Source: Pimelobacter simplex | GTDB lineage: Bacteria > Actinomycetota > Actinomycetes > Propionibacteriales > Nocardioidaceae | DNA length: 64,000 bases | Direction of reading: 5' to 3' | Assembly (NCBI GenBank): GCA_016803235.1 | Contig: JADCLI010000031.1 | Coordinates: 1 to 64,000 of the forward strand | Notes under the pieces: generated by a model | Database searches by the model: none | Seen by the model: only the letters and a program-made list of their open reading frames with translations | What the model was told of the DNA's origin: nothing | Shown: one piece after another, positions 35,198 through 43,081 of the stretch | Layout of the letters: every line of letters begins with the position of its first letter | How positions within the stretch are numbered: the stretch's first letter is position 1 | Position numbers and translations under genes: made by a program

Positions 35198-35554
35198 GAC
35201 TGTCTCCAGGGTTGACCGATCGATGACGTAGGTGTGCTCGTTGTCGATCGTGTTGGACCCGGCCTCGATGGCGAGTGAGTCCTCTACCGTCGCGGTACTG
35301 CCGGTCGTTGAGCTGACTTGGATCCTGCGGTGCATGGTCGCAGGGATGTCGGCGACGAAGGCGTGCGCGGCGGCTCCCTCCTCGAGCGCATGCGGATCGA
35401 GCATCCCGACAGTTCCGGAGTAGTCGAACTTGATGTCAGTGTTGCTCGGCAACTTCGTCAGGACGGGTACGAGAACGAACGCGACGACTGGTGCCATCAG
35501 CATCAGCACGACGCCACATCCTCCGATCACCTTCGTTGAGCGCTTTGCGGCCAT

Positions 35555-36263
35555 GAGGATCCTTTCAGAGCCGAGCACCGAGGAGGCGGTTCGGCGGTAG
35601 GTGTGAGGCGACGATCGATGGCGCAAATACGTGAGAGATCCACCCGAAGGGATCTCAACTGGGCCATTGAGCTCGAGTCGCTTCTGGCATGCCGCGGTCC
35701 CGCGGCGCCTGCTCACTCGCGCGGTGGATGGAGCGCGAGCGCCAGCGAGCTTGGAACCTCGGTCGCCGGCTCGTGACCATGAACCCGGCTCAAGCTTCTG
35801 CGGGGAACTCTGCAGAAGAAGGCGTTAACACGGGCGAAACCAGATGCTCCGCTCACCACCTCACGGCAGCGCCGAGAGGAGTTCGACCCGCGGCAGTCAT
35901 CCTTCTGGCGAGTGACGAAGGGCGAGGGCGCCCCTCACCGAACTGCAAGCGTCCCACTCAGGCCGCTTGAGTCCTGTTGATGAGGAACGGAAGTGAGAGG
36001 CCGAAGTTGGCGCGCACGCGATCTCAAGGGTGGCGCACCGGAAGGCCCCCTGTGGGTCGCTGTCGCCGGCACGGGGTGACACGCGCGGCGTGGGTGCGGG
36101 TCTCGATCTCTGGTCGTTCGCGTGGGTGGCCGGCGCGGTCCCGTAGACGCAGCGCGCCTGACCAGCCAAGTCCGTGAATGCCACGAAGGGCGCGAAGCTG
36201 CTGTAGTTGGAGCACCGGGTGCGGCCCTGACGATGCACGACTGGACGGGCATCAAATCGCCAA
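35555..36263. other. 0.7 kb without a recognisable gene
   Basis: Upstream of the interrupted DUF3068 gene. Several short frames exist on both strands, all rich in Arg/Ser/Pro and lacking start sites or motifs. The DUF3068 promoter should be at the left end. Confidence 0.4.
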
Positions 36264-36303
36264 TGGCGTCATCCGAGGCGAGTGCAACCCTCGGATGACG
36301 CCA
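36264..36303. terminator. Strong hairpin downstream of the SDR gene
   Basis: A perfect 15-bp stem (36264-36278 with 36289-36303) and a 10-base loop lie 88 bp past the SDR stop codon at 36391. No T tract follows. Confidence 0.65.
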
Positions 36304-36390
36304 CTTGAGCGGCGGCGGGAGGGGTCTTCCTCCGACGCTCGGGCGGGCGCGACGAAGGGGAGGCGCGTCCCGCGTGCCGCTCTGACCCCG

Positions 36391-37200
36391 TCAGGCGACA
36401 GGCTTGGAGAGACCGCCGTCCACGCGCAGCACTTGGCCGGTCATGTAAGACGCGTCGTCGGAGGCGAGGAACGCCGCCGCTGCACCGATCTCGGAAGGCT
36501 CAGCCCAACGACCCAGACGGATTCCGAGCATTTGGACCATGCTGGCGCGGACCTCCTCCGGGCTCTTGCCCTGCTGCTGGGCGGCCATTTCGTTCTTTGC
36601 GAGCCAGCCCTCGGTCTTCGTCATCCCCGGCGAGATCGCGTTGACCCGGACGTTCTTGGGGGCAGCTTCCGAGGCGAGGAAACTGGTCAGTGCCACCACG
36701 GCGGCGTTTACGATGCCCGTCACACCTGTGTTCGGAACGAGCGCGTGCGCGGTCGCTCCCGCAACGTTGACGATGCTTCCCGTGCCCTCTTGGTTGAGAA
36801 GCGGGAGGGCCGCCTGAGACACCCGCAGGAACCCCAGCAGCTTGGTGTCGAACGCAGACAGCACGGCGTGCTCCTCGGCATCGGCGAGCGAGGATGGGAT
36901 CAGCTGCGGACCGGCGTTGTTGACCACGATGTCGAGGCGGCCTTGCCAGTCGCGAGCCTGGGTGAGTGCGCTCTGAACTGACTCCGAGTCGGCAACATCG
37001 GCGACAATGGGGAGGACGCTTTGTGAGCTGCTGTCACCTTCAAGACGGCTGGCGGCGGACTTCACCGCTGCGTCGTCTCGCGCAATGATCGCCACGTTGG
37101 CACCGCGGTCGCGCAGAGCCTGGGCGATGGCATATCCGAGACCTCGGCTGCCGCCAGTCACCAATGCCGTCCGGCCGTCCAGTTTCCAACCTGCAGCCAT
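36391..37200 (-). CDS. SDR-fold protein with catalytic residues replaced
   Basis: This 269-residue protein is a clear short-chain dehydrogenase fold: VTGGSRGLGYAIAQALRDRG at residue 14, NNAGPQ near 94, AISPGMTKTEG and the C-terminal SYMTGQVLRVDGG. The active site is not normal. Where YxxxK is expected it reads TGIVN (Thr161, Asn165), and the preceding catalytic Ser position is VNVAGAT. The cofactor motif is intact, so it probably binds NAD(P) but cannot use the usual Tyr/Lys chemistry. It could be a binding protein, an isomerase-like enzyme or a decaying gene. It is divergent from the FAD-synthetase-like gene. Confidence 0.85.
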   Translation of the reverse strand: MAAGWKLDGRTALVTGGSRGLGYAIAQALRDRGANVAIIARDDAAVKSAASRLEGDSSSQSVLPIVADVADSESVQSALTQARDWQGRLDIVVNNAGPQLIPSSLADAEEHAVLSAFDTKLLGFLRVSQAALPLLNQEGTGSIVNVAGATAHALVPNTGVTGIVNAAVVALTSFLASEAAPKNVRVNAISPGMTKTEGWLAKNEMAAQQQGKSPEEVRASMVQMLGIRLGRWAEPSEIGAAAAFLASDDASYMTGQVLRVDGGLSKPVA

Positions 37201-37399
37201 GTCTTCTTCCTTCAGTAGATGTATCGCCGTCGTTTCCAGTCAGTGCAGTGCAACCGCGTCAGAGGTGCAACCAGCGTTAACAGGCGGTTCACAGACCACG
37301 GGTCCGCGGATCCCCCGATGTTTCCGCGGTTAACGCAGAAAGGCGCACCCTCAGCCGGTCACGCACTTTCTGCGCGTGAGGCGGGTGAAGGGACGCGTC

Positions 37400-38185
37400 A
37401 TGGATGTCATGACCATCAGGAGACCGGCGGACAATCGACGCCACCTCGACCGTGAGCCAGGGTTCCGCTCGCGGGGCAACTTCGAGGAGGGTGGCCGAGC
37501 CTCCTCAGTTGCGATCGGTGTCTTCGACGGTGTCCATCTCGGCCACCGGCAGGTTCTGGACGGCTGCGACACCGCCCTGACGTTCGAACCTCACCCGCTA
37601 CACGCCCTGGCACCAGACCGAGCGCCTCACTTGCTGTCGGACTGGAAGACGAAGCTGCGCAAACTCGAAGCGGCTGGCGTCAGGCGGGTGGCAGTGATTC
37701 GATTCGACACCGGTTGGTCGAACGTGGCCGCCGAGGACTTCATCAGCCACGTCTTGATTGACCAGTTGAATGCATCATCGGTGAGTGTGGGGGAGAACTT
37801 CCGGTTCGGATCTGGCGGCGCCGGAACAGCCGCGACTCTGGCCCAATGCCCCAGCCTGCAAGTCCGCGCGGTCCCGTTGCTGCAACACGGTGCAAGCGGA
37901 CGACCGGTGTCGTCGAGCAGGATCCGTCAACTTGTCTCTGAGGGTGACGTCGAGCAAGCAGCGGAACTGCTCGGAGCGCCGTTGGCTCTGTACGGCCTAG
38001 TGGTGCGGGGCAATCGCCTGGCTTTCGATCCACAACTGGCAGTGCCGGCGCCGGGCGAGTACCTGGGTTGCGTTCAAGGCCAGTTAGTCACGATCCGCAC
38101 CGGCGGTGTCGGTCTGGTACGCGTCGCTGGACCCACGCTTCGAACCGTTGCCACCGAGGTCGAGTTCATCCGCAGGATCAGATAG
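37400..38185 (+). CDS. FAD synthetase-like nucleotidyltransferase without riboflavin kinase domain
   Basis: This is about 261 residues from the ATG at 37400 (AAGGGA 7 bases upstream). The N-terminal domain of RibF/FAD synthetase is recognisable: IGVFDGVHLGHRQVL, DTALTFEPHPLHAL, VSVGENFRFG and SSSRIRQLVSEGDVEQAAE. The bacterial RibF kinase domain is absent. Only about 65 residues follow the last nucleotidyltransferase motif, and they look like a truncated barrel. It may convert FMN to FAD. The HpaB-type flavin monooxygenase that needs reduced FAD starts 500 bp downstream on the same strand, so a cofactor-supply role for that enzyme is a reasonable inference. Confidence 0.78.
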   Translation: MDVMTIRRPADNRRHLDREPGFRSRGNFEEGGRASSVAIGVFDGVHLGHRQVLDGCDTALTFEPHPLHALAPDRAPHLLSDWKTKLRKLEAAGVRRVAVIRFDTGWSNVAAEDFISHVLIDQLNASSVSVGENFRFGSGGAGTAATLAQCPSLQVRAVPLLQHGASGRPVSSSRIRQLVSEGDVEQAAELLGAPLALYGLVVRGNRLAFDPQLAVPAPGEYLGCVQGQLVTIRTGGVGLVRVAGPTLRTVATEVEFIRRIR

Positions 38186-38685
38186 CGACCATGCTCCACC
38201 CGGCGAAGGGATGGCGCTGTCTGACCGGCGCGATCGATGGCCGACTTGGTTTGCCGCGCGAGTCGCGGTCGTGGGGCGGGAGATCGTCGCGAAGGGTTCG
38301 CGATCGCCCAGGGTGCGACCCGATCGAGTCCGCCCTGGGAGCGTCCGCACTGGGGACCAGCTGGACGCGGCGGTCCGCGCCCTCGGTTTCGAGTTCGAAG
38401 GCGGTGTCGCCCAGCATCGGCACCCCGGGATCTGGACGCCGTCACGGGAATCAATGCGCCCAGAACGTGCCACCGCGCAGCATGACGTCAGGCCAGTCAG
38501 CCGCCTGCGGCGACTTCTGGAGGTTGTGGGATTGGCCGAGTGCGCATCCACGTCATGGGAGTCGCGGCGAAACCTTGGAGAAACCGGATTTCACCCCCAT
38601 GAAGGCGACGTCACGTCACCCTCTTACCTCTCAAACTGCGGCGGCGTGGGCACTTTGTCCACCTCGAAGGAACTAAGGAGCAACA
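38186..38685. other. 500-bp gap upstream of the monooxygenase
   Basis: There is no frame with recognisable motifs on either strand. The stretch ends with AAGGAGCAACA, the ribosome-binding site of the monooxygenase. Given its length it probably holds the monooxygenase promoter and binding sites for the LAL or SARP regulator. Confidence 0.4.
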
Positions 38686-40206
38686 ATGCTGCGAACCGGT
38701 AAGCAGTACCTGGAGGCCCTGGACGACGGCAGAGTCGTGTGGGTAGGGGACGAGCTCATCGACAACGTCGCTACGCACCCCAAGACACGCGACTACGCAC
38801 AGCGCATCGCAGACTTCTACGACCTCCACCACCGTCCCGACCTCGAGGAGGTCATGACCTTCGTCGACGACGACGGTGAGCGGCGATCGATGATGTGGTT
38901 CCGTCACGAAAACAAGGAACAGCTCAGGCGCAAGCGGGTGTACCTGGAAACGGTCATCAAGGAGATGGGCGCTGGCGCTGCACCCCGGACCCCGGACGTC
39001 AACAACTACGTGCTGGCCACCTACATCGATGACCCCACTCCGTGGAGCGAACAGTCCGTCGGCACCGATGGACGCGACCTCACCGTAGGGATCAAGGAGT
39101 TCTACGAACTCGTCCGCGACGGGGACCTCAACGCCGCGCCCGCATTCGTCGACCCGCAAACCGACCGGTCGCGAGAGTCTGCACAGGCCGAATCCCCGGC
39201 GCTGCATCTGGTCGAAACCCGCGACGACGGCATTGTCGTGCGTGGAGTCAAGGCCATCGGAACCGGGACACCCTTCGCTGACTACGTGCATATTGGTGTC
39301 TTCTTCCGCCCCGGCATCACTGCCGACCAGATCCTGTACGGTGCGGTCCCCGTGAACACGCCGGGCGTCACCCTGGTCTGCCGCGAGAGCACGGTCAAGG
39401 ATTCCGAGACCGAGCATCCGCTTGCCGCCAAGGGCGACGAGCTGGACACGGTCATCCTGTTCGACGACGTGTTCGTGCCGTGGAATCGCGTCTTCCACAT
39501 CGGTAACCCGCAGCACGCCGCGATGTACCCCCAGCGTGTCTTCGACTGGTTGCACTTCCAGGCGACCGTTCGCCAGATGGTTCGCGCAGAGCTCATGGTC
39601 GGCCTCGCGCTGATGATCACGGAGCACATCGGGACCTACCAGCTTCCGCCCGTCCAGACACGCCTCGCGCAGCTTGTGGGGTTCTACCAGACGATGAGGG
39701 CGCACGTCATCGCGAGCGAGGAGGAGGGCTTCAACACGCCTGGCGGCATGTACAAGCCGAACATCCTGCTCTTCGACTTCGGTCGCGCCCACTATCTCGA
39801 GCACATTTCGCGGATGGTCAACGAACTGGTCGATCTCGCGGGTCGGTCGTCTCTGATCTTCCCGTCGGAAGGCCAGTGGCAGAACCCGGAACTGCGCAAG
39901 TGGCTCGAGCCGCTCCAGACTGGACCGGTGGGCCGGCCGTACGACCGGATCAAGATCAGCCGCGTCATCCGCGACATGTTCCTCACCGACTGGGGTGACA
40001 GGATCTCGGTGTTCGAGAACTTCAACGGCACCCCGCTTCTCACCCTCCGAATGCTGACGATGCACCGTGCGGAGATGGCGCCCTCTGGTCCTCTCGGCGA
40101 CCTGGCACGCAAGGTGTGCGGGATCGCGCTCGAGGCTCCCGAGGAGCACACCGCGTACAACGAGCAGGCTGAATACGCTCGTCGACAGGACGCCGGGCAG
40201 CGCTGA
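38686..40206 (+). CDS. HpaB-family flavin-dependent monooxygenase (oxygenase component)
   Basis: This 506-residue protein matches the 4-hydroxyphenylacetate 3-monooxygenase large-component family (group D flavin monooxygenases): SMMWFRHENKEQLRRKRVYL early, ALHLVETRDDGIVVRGVKAI with the hydrophobic core GTGTPFADYVHIG, LFDDVFVPWNRVFHIG and the C-terminal helices. It uses free reduced FAD to ortho-hydroxylate a phenol-type substrate. The matching reductase is encoded at 42430, on the other strand. Exact phenol unknown. A strong terminator follows the stop codon. Confidence 0.9.
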   Translation: MLRTGKQYLEALDDGRVVWVGDELIDNVATHPKTRDYAQRIADFYDLHHRPDLEEVMTFVDDDGERRSMMWFRHENKEQLRRKRVYLETVIKEMGAGAAPRTPDVNNYVLATYIDDPTPWSEQSVGTDGRDLTVGIKEFYELVRDGDLNAAPAFVDPQTDRSRESAQAESPALHLVETRDDGIVVRGVKAIGTGTPFADYVHIGVFFRPGITADQILYGAVPVNTPGVTLVCRESTVKDSETEHPLAAKGDELDTVILFDDVFVPWNRVFHIGNPQHAAMYPQRVFDWLHFQATVRQMVRAELMVGLALMITEHIGTYQLPPVQTRLAQLVGFYQTMRAHVIASEEEGFNTPGGMYKPNILLFDFGRAHYLEHISRMVNELVDLAGRSSLIFPSEGQWQNPELRKWLEPLQTGPVGRPYDRIKISRVIRDMFLTDWGDRISVFENFNGTPLLTLRMLTMHRAEMAPSGPLGDLARKVCGIALEAPEEHTAYNEQAEYARRQDAGQR

Positions 40207-40211
40207 CGGAA

Positions 40212-40251
40212 CGGGCCGGTGCGATTCAAGTGTGGGGGTCGCACCGGCCCG
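40212..40251 (+). terminator. Terminator of the monooxygenase gene
   Basis: A perfect 13-bp stem (40212-40224 with 40239-40251) and a 14-base loop lie 6 bp past the stop codon. It also sits about 80 bp past the end of the convergent LAL regulator gene. Confidence 0.75.
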
Positions 40252-40330
40252 CCTCCAATCGGGCCACCTGCCACTTCCGTGCAGTTCGTCTTCGCCGATC
40301 GCACCGGTGGTGTCGCCGAGCGGATTCGTT

Positions 40331-42433
40331 CTAGCGGGGAATCAAGCCGCGCTCCCGCGCCACGCGAAGTGCCCCTACGCGGTCGTGGGTTCCGAGTTTG
40401 CGGAACAGCGAACTGACCTGGCTCTTGATCGTGTTGTGAGACACGTGCAGTTCCCTGGCAATCTCGCGAAGCGTTAGCGGTCCGCTGAGGGCACGCAGGA
40501 CGACCATCTCGCGGTCGGTCAGGCACTGTTCGGCGTTGTCGGCCTCTGCTGGCCCACCGTCCTCGAGCAGCGACCTCAGTAGCGGGCCGGCCGCCTCGGG
40601 GAGCAATGCCGACCTGGCTTCCATTTGCGCGAGCCGCTGACGTACATGGTCTCCAGTGCGCGCGGCAGCCGTTGCGCGTAGGTAGGCCGCGAAGGCGTCT
40701 TGGTGGGGTCCCGGCGACCGTTCAGGTTGCAGGTGACTCTGAACGCCAGTCGCTCCTGGGCCGCCGACAGCTTGCAGGTATGTCAGGGCTATCACGGGAG
40801 CAGCGCCGCGCTGGCGTGAACTTCGGTAGATGTGGATGGCCTCGCGGGCGGAGTCGTCTGCGCGCTTCCCGTCCGAGGTGAGGTAAGCACAGGCAACAAG
40901 TAGGTCCAACGCCTTGAGGTGTGCGTCGGTGTAGTTCACTCGAGCTGCTCGTGCGGCGGCTTGCTCCAGACGCCAAATGGCGCTTCCCGGGCGATCGCGC
41001 CACAGATCGAGGGCAGCGCGCGTGATGTCCGCCAACAGCCCGTCCCAGGAGGCGGCCTCGCCGTCGCGTGAGCGACCATGCTTCTCGAGTTCGGCACCAG
41101 CGCCAGCGAGATCGCCGCGCTGAAGGTACAGGTGAGCGCGGACGGGAGACGCAGCTTCTGCCGCCTCGAAGGGCTTGAGGAATTCCAGCGCGCGGTTCGG
41201 CGCTCCGCAAGCCAACGCCGCAGCGGCACCTACGGCCGCGACCTGCGCCGGTGCAGGCTGGCCGAGACGCGTCGCGACCTGGACCACGCGTTCCGGGTCA
41301 CCAGCGGGCCACGAGGCCACGACGTGCTCCGCGGCTTGTGCGAGCATCCCCGCGCCCATCGCGGCCTCCGCAGCCGCGACGAAGTCACGCTTCGCTGCGA
41401 GCCAAGGCACCGAGCGTGAAATCAAGGATGTTTGTAGGTGGGGATCTACCCGTCCTAGATGCTCGGCTGCCGCAGCGTGGAGTACCGGGTGTCGGTTCCA
41501 GCCGTCGGGCGTGCGACTCAGGAACAAGGAGGACTCAGCGAATGACATCAAAGCGCGGGGTACGTCCGGGCCGGTCACCGCGACAACCCCGTCAAACGTC
41601 AGCTGGCTCAATACGCTCGTACGCAGCAGTGCATCGCGCTGTGACGCGGTCGCCTTGTCGAGAACCTCGACGCGCACATAGCTCAGAGCGGCATCGGCTA
41701 TACCGCGCGCATTCGACTCATGCGGGTGCAGGCCCGCAAGGCGCAATCCGACTGCCCATCCGTCGAGATTGGCGTGGAGGCGCTCGACCGCGTCAGGGTG
41801 CCACGGTTGTCCGGTGGTGCGTGCGAGCAGGTCGTAGGTCTCACCCACGCTGAACTTCAACTTCTCAGCCGAGATGTCCTTTAGACGGCCGGCCGCCCGG
41901 AGCTGCAGGATCGGTCCTTCGGCCGGGCGGTTGCTGGACAGCAGGACCTTCACCTGAGGGGGAAGTTGTTGGAGGAACTGCCCGAGTATGTCGCGCGCTA
42001 GCGGATCTGTGATGTGACCGAACCCGTCCAGGACGAGGGTGAGCTTCTCAACCTCAGCCAACGTGTTCATCAACTCCGGAACGAGGCGATTGACAATCCG
42101 TTCCGCGTTAGCGAGATCTGCAGTGCCCGGGAGCTCAAGTTCGGTCCGTGCTGATGAGATGGCACGCAAAATGGCGTGCCAGATCGCCCCGAGACCTCCG
42201 TGGTGAGGGCCGGTCAGACTTACCCAGGCGACGGGAATGCGCTGCCGACGGGCCCACTGGCCGAGGGTGACTGTCTTGCCGGACCCCTGGGGTCCGGCAA
42301 GCAGGACGACTTGATAGTCGTCTTCGTCCAGTGCTGCCAGCAGGTCGTCGCGAGCCACCTCGTCGGGGTGCGCGCCAGGCGGGGTGAGCCTGCTCCGGGC
42401 TACGACGGGGACGAGATCAAGAACCTGGTTCAC
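40331..42433 (-). CDS. LAL-family (MalT-like) transcriptional regulator
   Basis: This is about 700 residues. I place the start at the GTG at 42433 because it overlaps the stop of the flavin reductase gene (TGTGA) and the protein then begins just ahead of the conserved VVARSRLTPP; an in-frame ATG at 42490 would overlap that gene by 61 bp. The ATPase domain has the P-loop GPQGSGKTVT and LTLVLDGFGHI, followed by helical repeats and a C-terminal LuxR-type helix-turn-helix (LTLREIARELHVSHNTIKSQ). The effector is unknown. Coupling to the reductase suggests it controls the monooxygenase system. Confidence 0.88.
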   Translation of the reverse strand: MNQVLDLVPVVARSRLTPPGAHPDEVARDDLLAALDEDDYQVVLLAGPQGSGKTVTLGQWARRQRIPVAWVSLTGPHHGGLGAIWHAILRAISSARTELELPGTADLANAERIVNRLVPELMNTLAEVEKLTLVLDGFGHITDPLARDILGQFLQQLPPQVKVLLSSNRPAEGPILQLRAAGRLKDISAEKLKFSVGETYDLLARTTGQPWHPDAVERLHANLDGWAVGLRLAGLHPHESNARGIADAALSYVRVEVLDKATASQRDALLRTSVLSQLTFDGVVAVTGPDVPRALMSFAESSLFLSRTPDGWNRHPVLHAAAAEHLGRVDPHLQTSLISRSVPWLAAKRDFVAAAEAAMGAGMLAQAAEHVVASWPAGDPERVVQVATRLGQPAPAQVAAVGAAAALACGAPNRALEFLKPFEAAEAASPVRAHLYLQRGDLAGAGAELEKHGRSRDGEAASWDGLLADITRAALDLWRDRPGSAIWRLEQAAARAARVNYTDAHLKALDLLVACAYLTSDGKRADDSAREAIHIYRSSRQRGAAPVIALTYLQAVGGPGATGVQSHLQPERSPGPHQDAFAAYLRATAAARTGDHVRQRLAQMEARSALLPEAAGPLLRSLLEDGGPAEADNAEQCLTDREMVVLRALSGPLTLREIARELHVSHNTIKSQVSSLFRKLGTHDRVGALRVARERGLIPR

Positions 42434-42978
42434 ATCATCAGTTCGAGATGCCAGTCGTATGCGTGTCGCGCGTGCTGGCTCGGGCTGCATAGGTTCGAGA
42501 AGCGACGCGAGTAGTACACCAGGGGCTCCGCGTCGACGACGTGGTCACAGTCCACCACGTCGCCAACCATGATGGTGTGGTCACCGCCGGGAAGGGCTGC
42601 CGAGAGTCGGCACACGAAGTGGGCAATCGACGACTTCAACACGGGAACGTCGAAGCCGTCGCGGAGAGCGACGTTCGCGAATTTGTCGGGCCGCGGCGTT
42701 GCAAACTGCAAGGCCAGCTGCTCTTGCCCCTCGCCGAGAACGTTGACGGCGAACCGGCCTGACTCTTCGATGGCGTGCCGGGTGGGGAGGTCAGACTTGA
42801 TGCACACCAGTAGTTGAAGGGGATCGATTGAGAGAGAGGCCACCGCGCTGGCGGTCATGCCTGCCGGACCCGCATCTGTGTTCGTGGTGATGATGGCGAC
42901 GCCTGTGCTGAAGTTTGAGATGGCCAGGCGGTAGGCGTTGGCGAGCTCAACGGGGTCGCGCGTTTCGAGAGTTTGCAT
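42430..42978 (-). CDS. HpaC-family flavin reductase
   Basis: This 182-residue protein has the flavin reductase-like fold: residues 16-60 (YRLAISNFSTGVAIITTN, GPAGMTASAVASLSIDPLQL) form the FMN/FAD-binding barrel, with FAVNVLGEGQEQLALQFA and DHTIMVGDVVDCDHV later. It supplies reduced flavin to a two-component monooxygenase, almost certainly the HpaB-type protein at 38686. GGAGTAGCAC precedes the ATG. The stop codon overlaps the LAL regulator start, so reductase and regulator are one operon. Confidence 0.9.
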   Translation of the reverse strand: MQTLETRDPVELANAYRLAISNFSTGVAIITTNTDAGPAGMTASAVASLSIDPLQLLVCIKSDLPTRHAIEESGRFAVNVLGEGQEQLALQFATPRPDKFANVALRDGFDVPVLKSSIAHFVCRLSAALPGGDHTIMVGDVVDCDHVVDAEPLVYYSRRFSNLCSPSQHARHAYDWHLELMM

Positions 42979-43020
42979 GTGCTACTCCGTCCGAGTCCGT
43001 TCCGGTGATCTGGGTCACGT

Positions 43021-43039
43021 GAACGGTGTCACACCGTTC
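43021..43039. promoter_or_regulatory. Inverted repeat upstream of the flavin reductase
   Basis: A perfect 8-bp inverted repeat GAACGGTG-TCA-CACCGTTC lies 43 bp upstream of the reductase start and just past the end of the SARP regulator gene. The 3-base spacer suits a dimer-binding operator better than a terminator, but either is possible. Confidence 0.5.
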
Positions 43040-43081
43040 GTTAACCCGACGGAAACCGCTTAACCGATATCTACCGCGGGC

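Larger units (their letters stand above)
33190..35554 (-). pseudogene. DUF3068 (PorA-family-like) membrane protein gene split by IS3
   Basis: The N-terminal part starts at the ATG at 35554 (GAAAGGATCCTC upstream) with a membrane helix VIGGCGVVLMLMAPVVAFVL, an extracytoplasmic segment with NTDIKFDYSGTVGMLDP, and breaks at LETV. The C-terminal part resumes after the insertion at ASDDKAAEGSTGCLAAAFP, runs through GREVFNYSLTASGPLKDPHM and ends with a second helix (IIPLALLVVGLVLVAFAV) and a basic tail. Removing the element and one GAC copy restores a single frame of about 333 codons (LETV then ASDD). DUF3068 proteins occur in actinobacterial envelopes. The break is clean, so the insertion looks recent. 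Confidence 0.9.

Noticed and set aside
35555..36263. Small frames on both strands between the DUF3068 and SDR genes
   Set aside because: Arg/Ser/Pro-rich composition, mutual overlap and no ribosome-binding sites.
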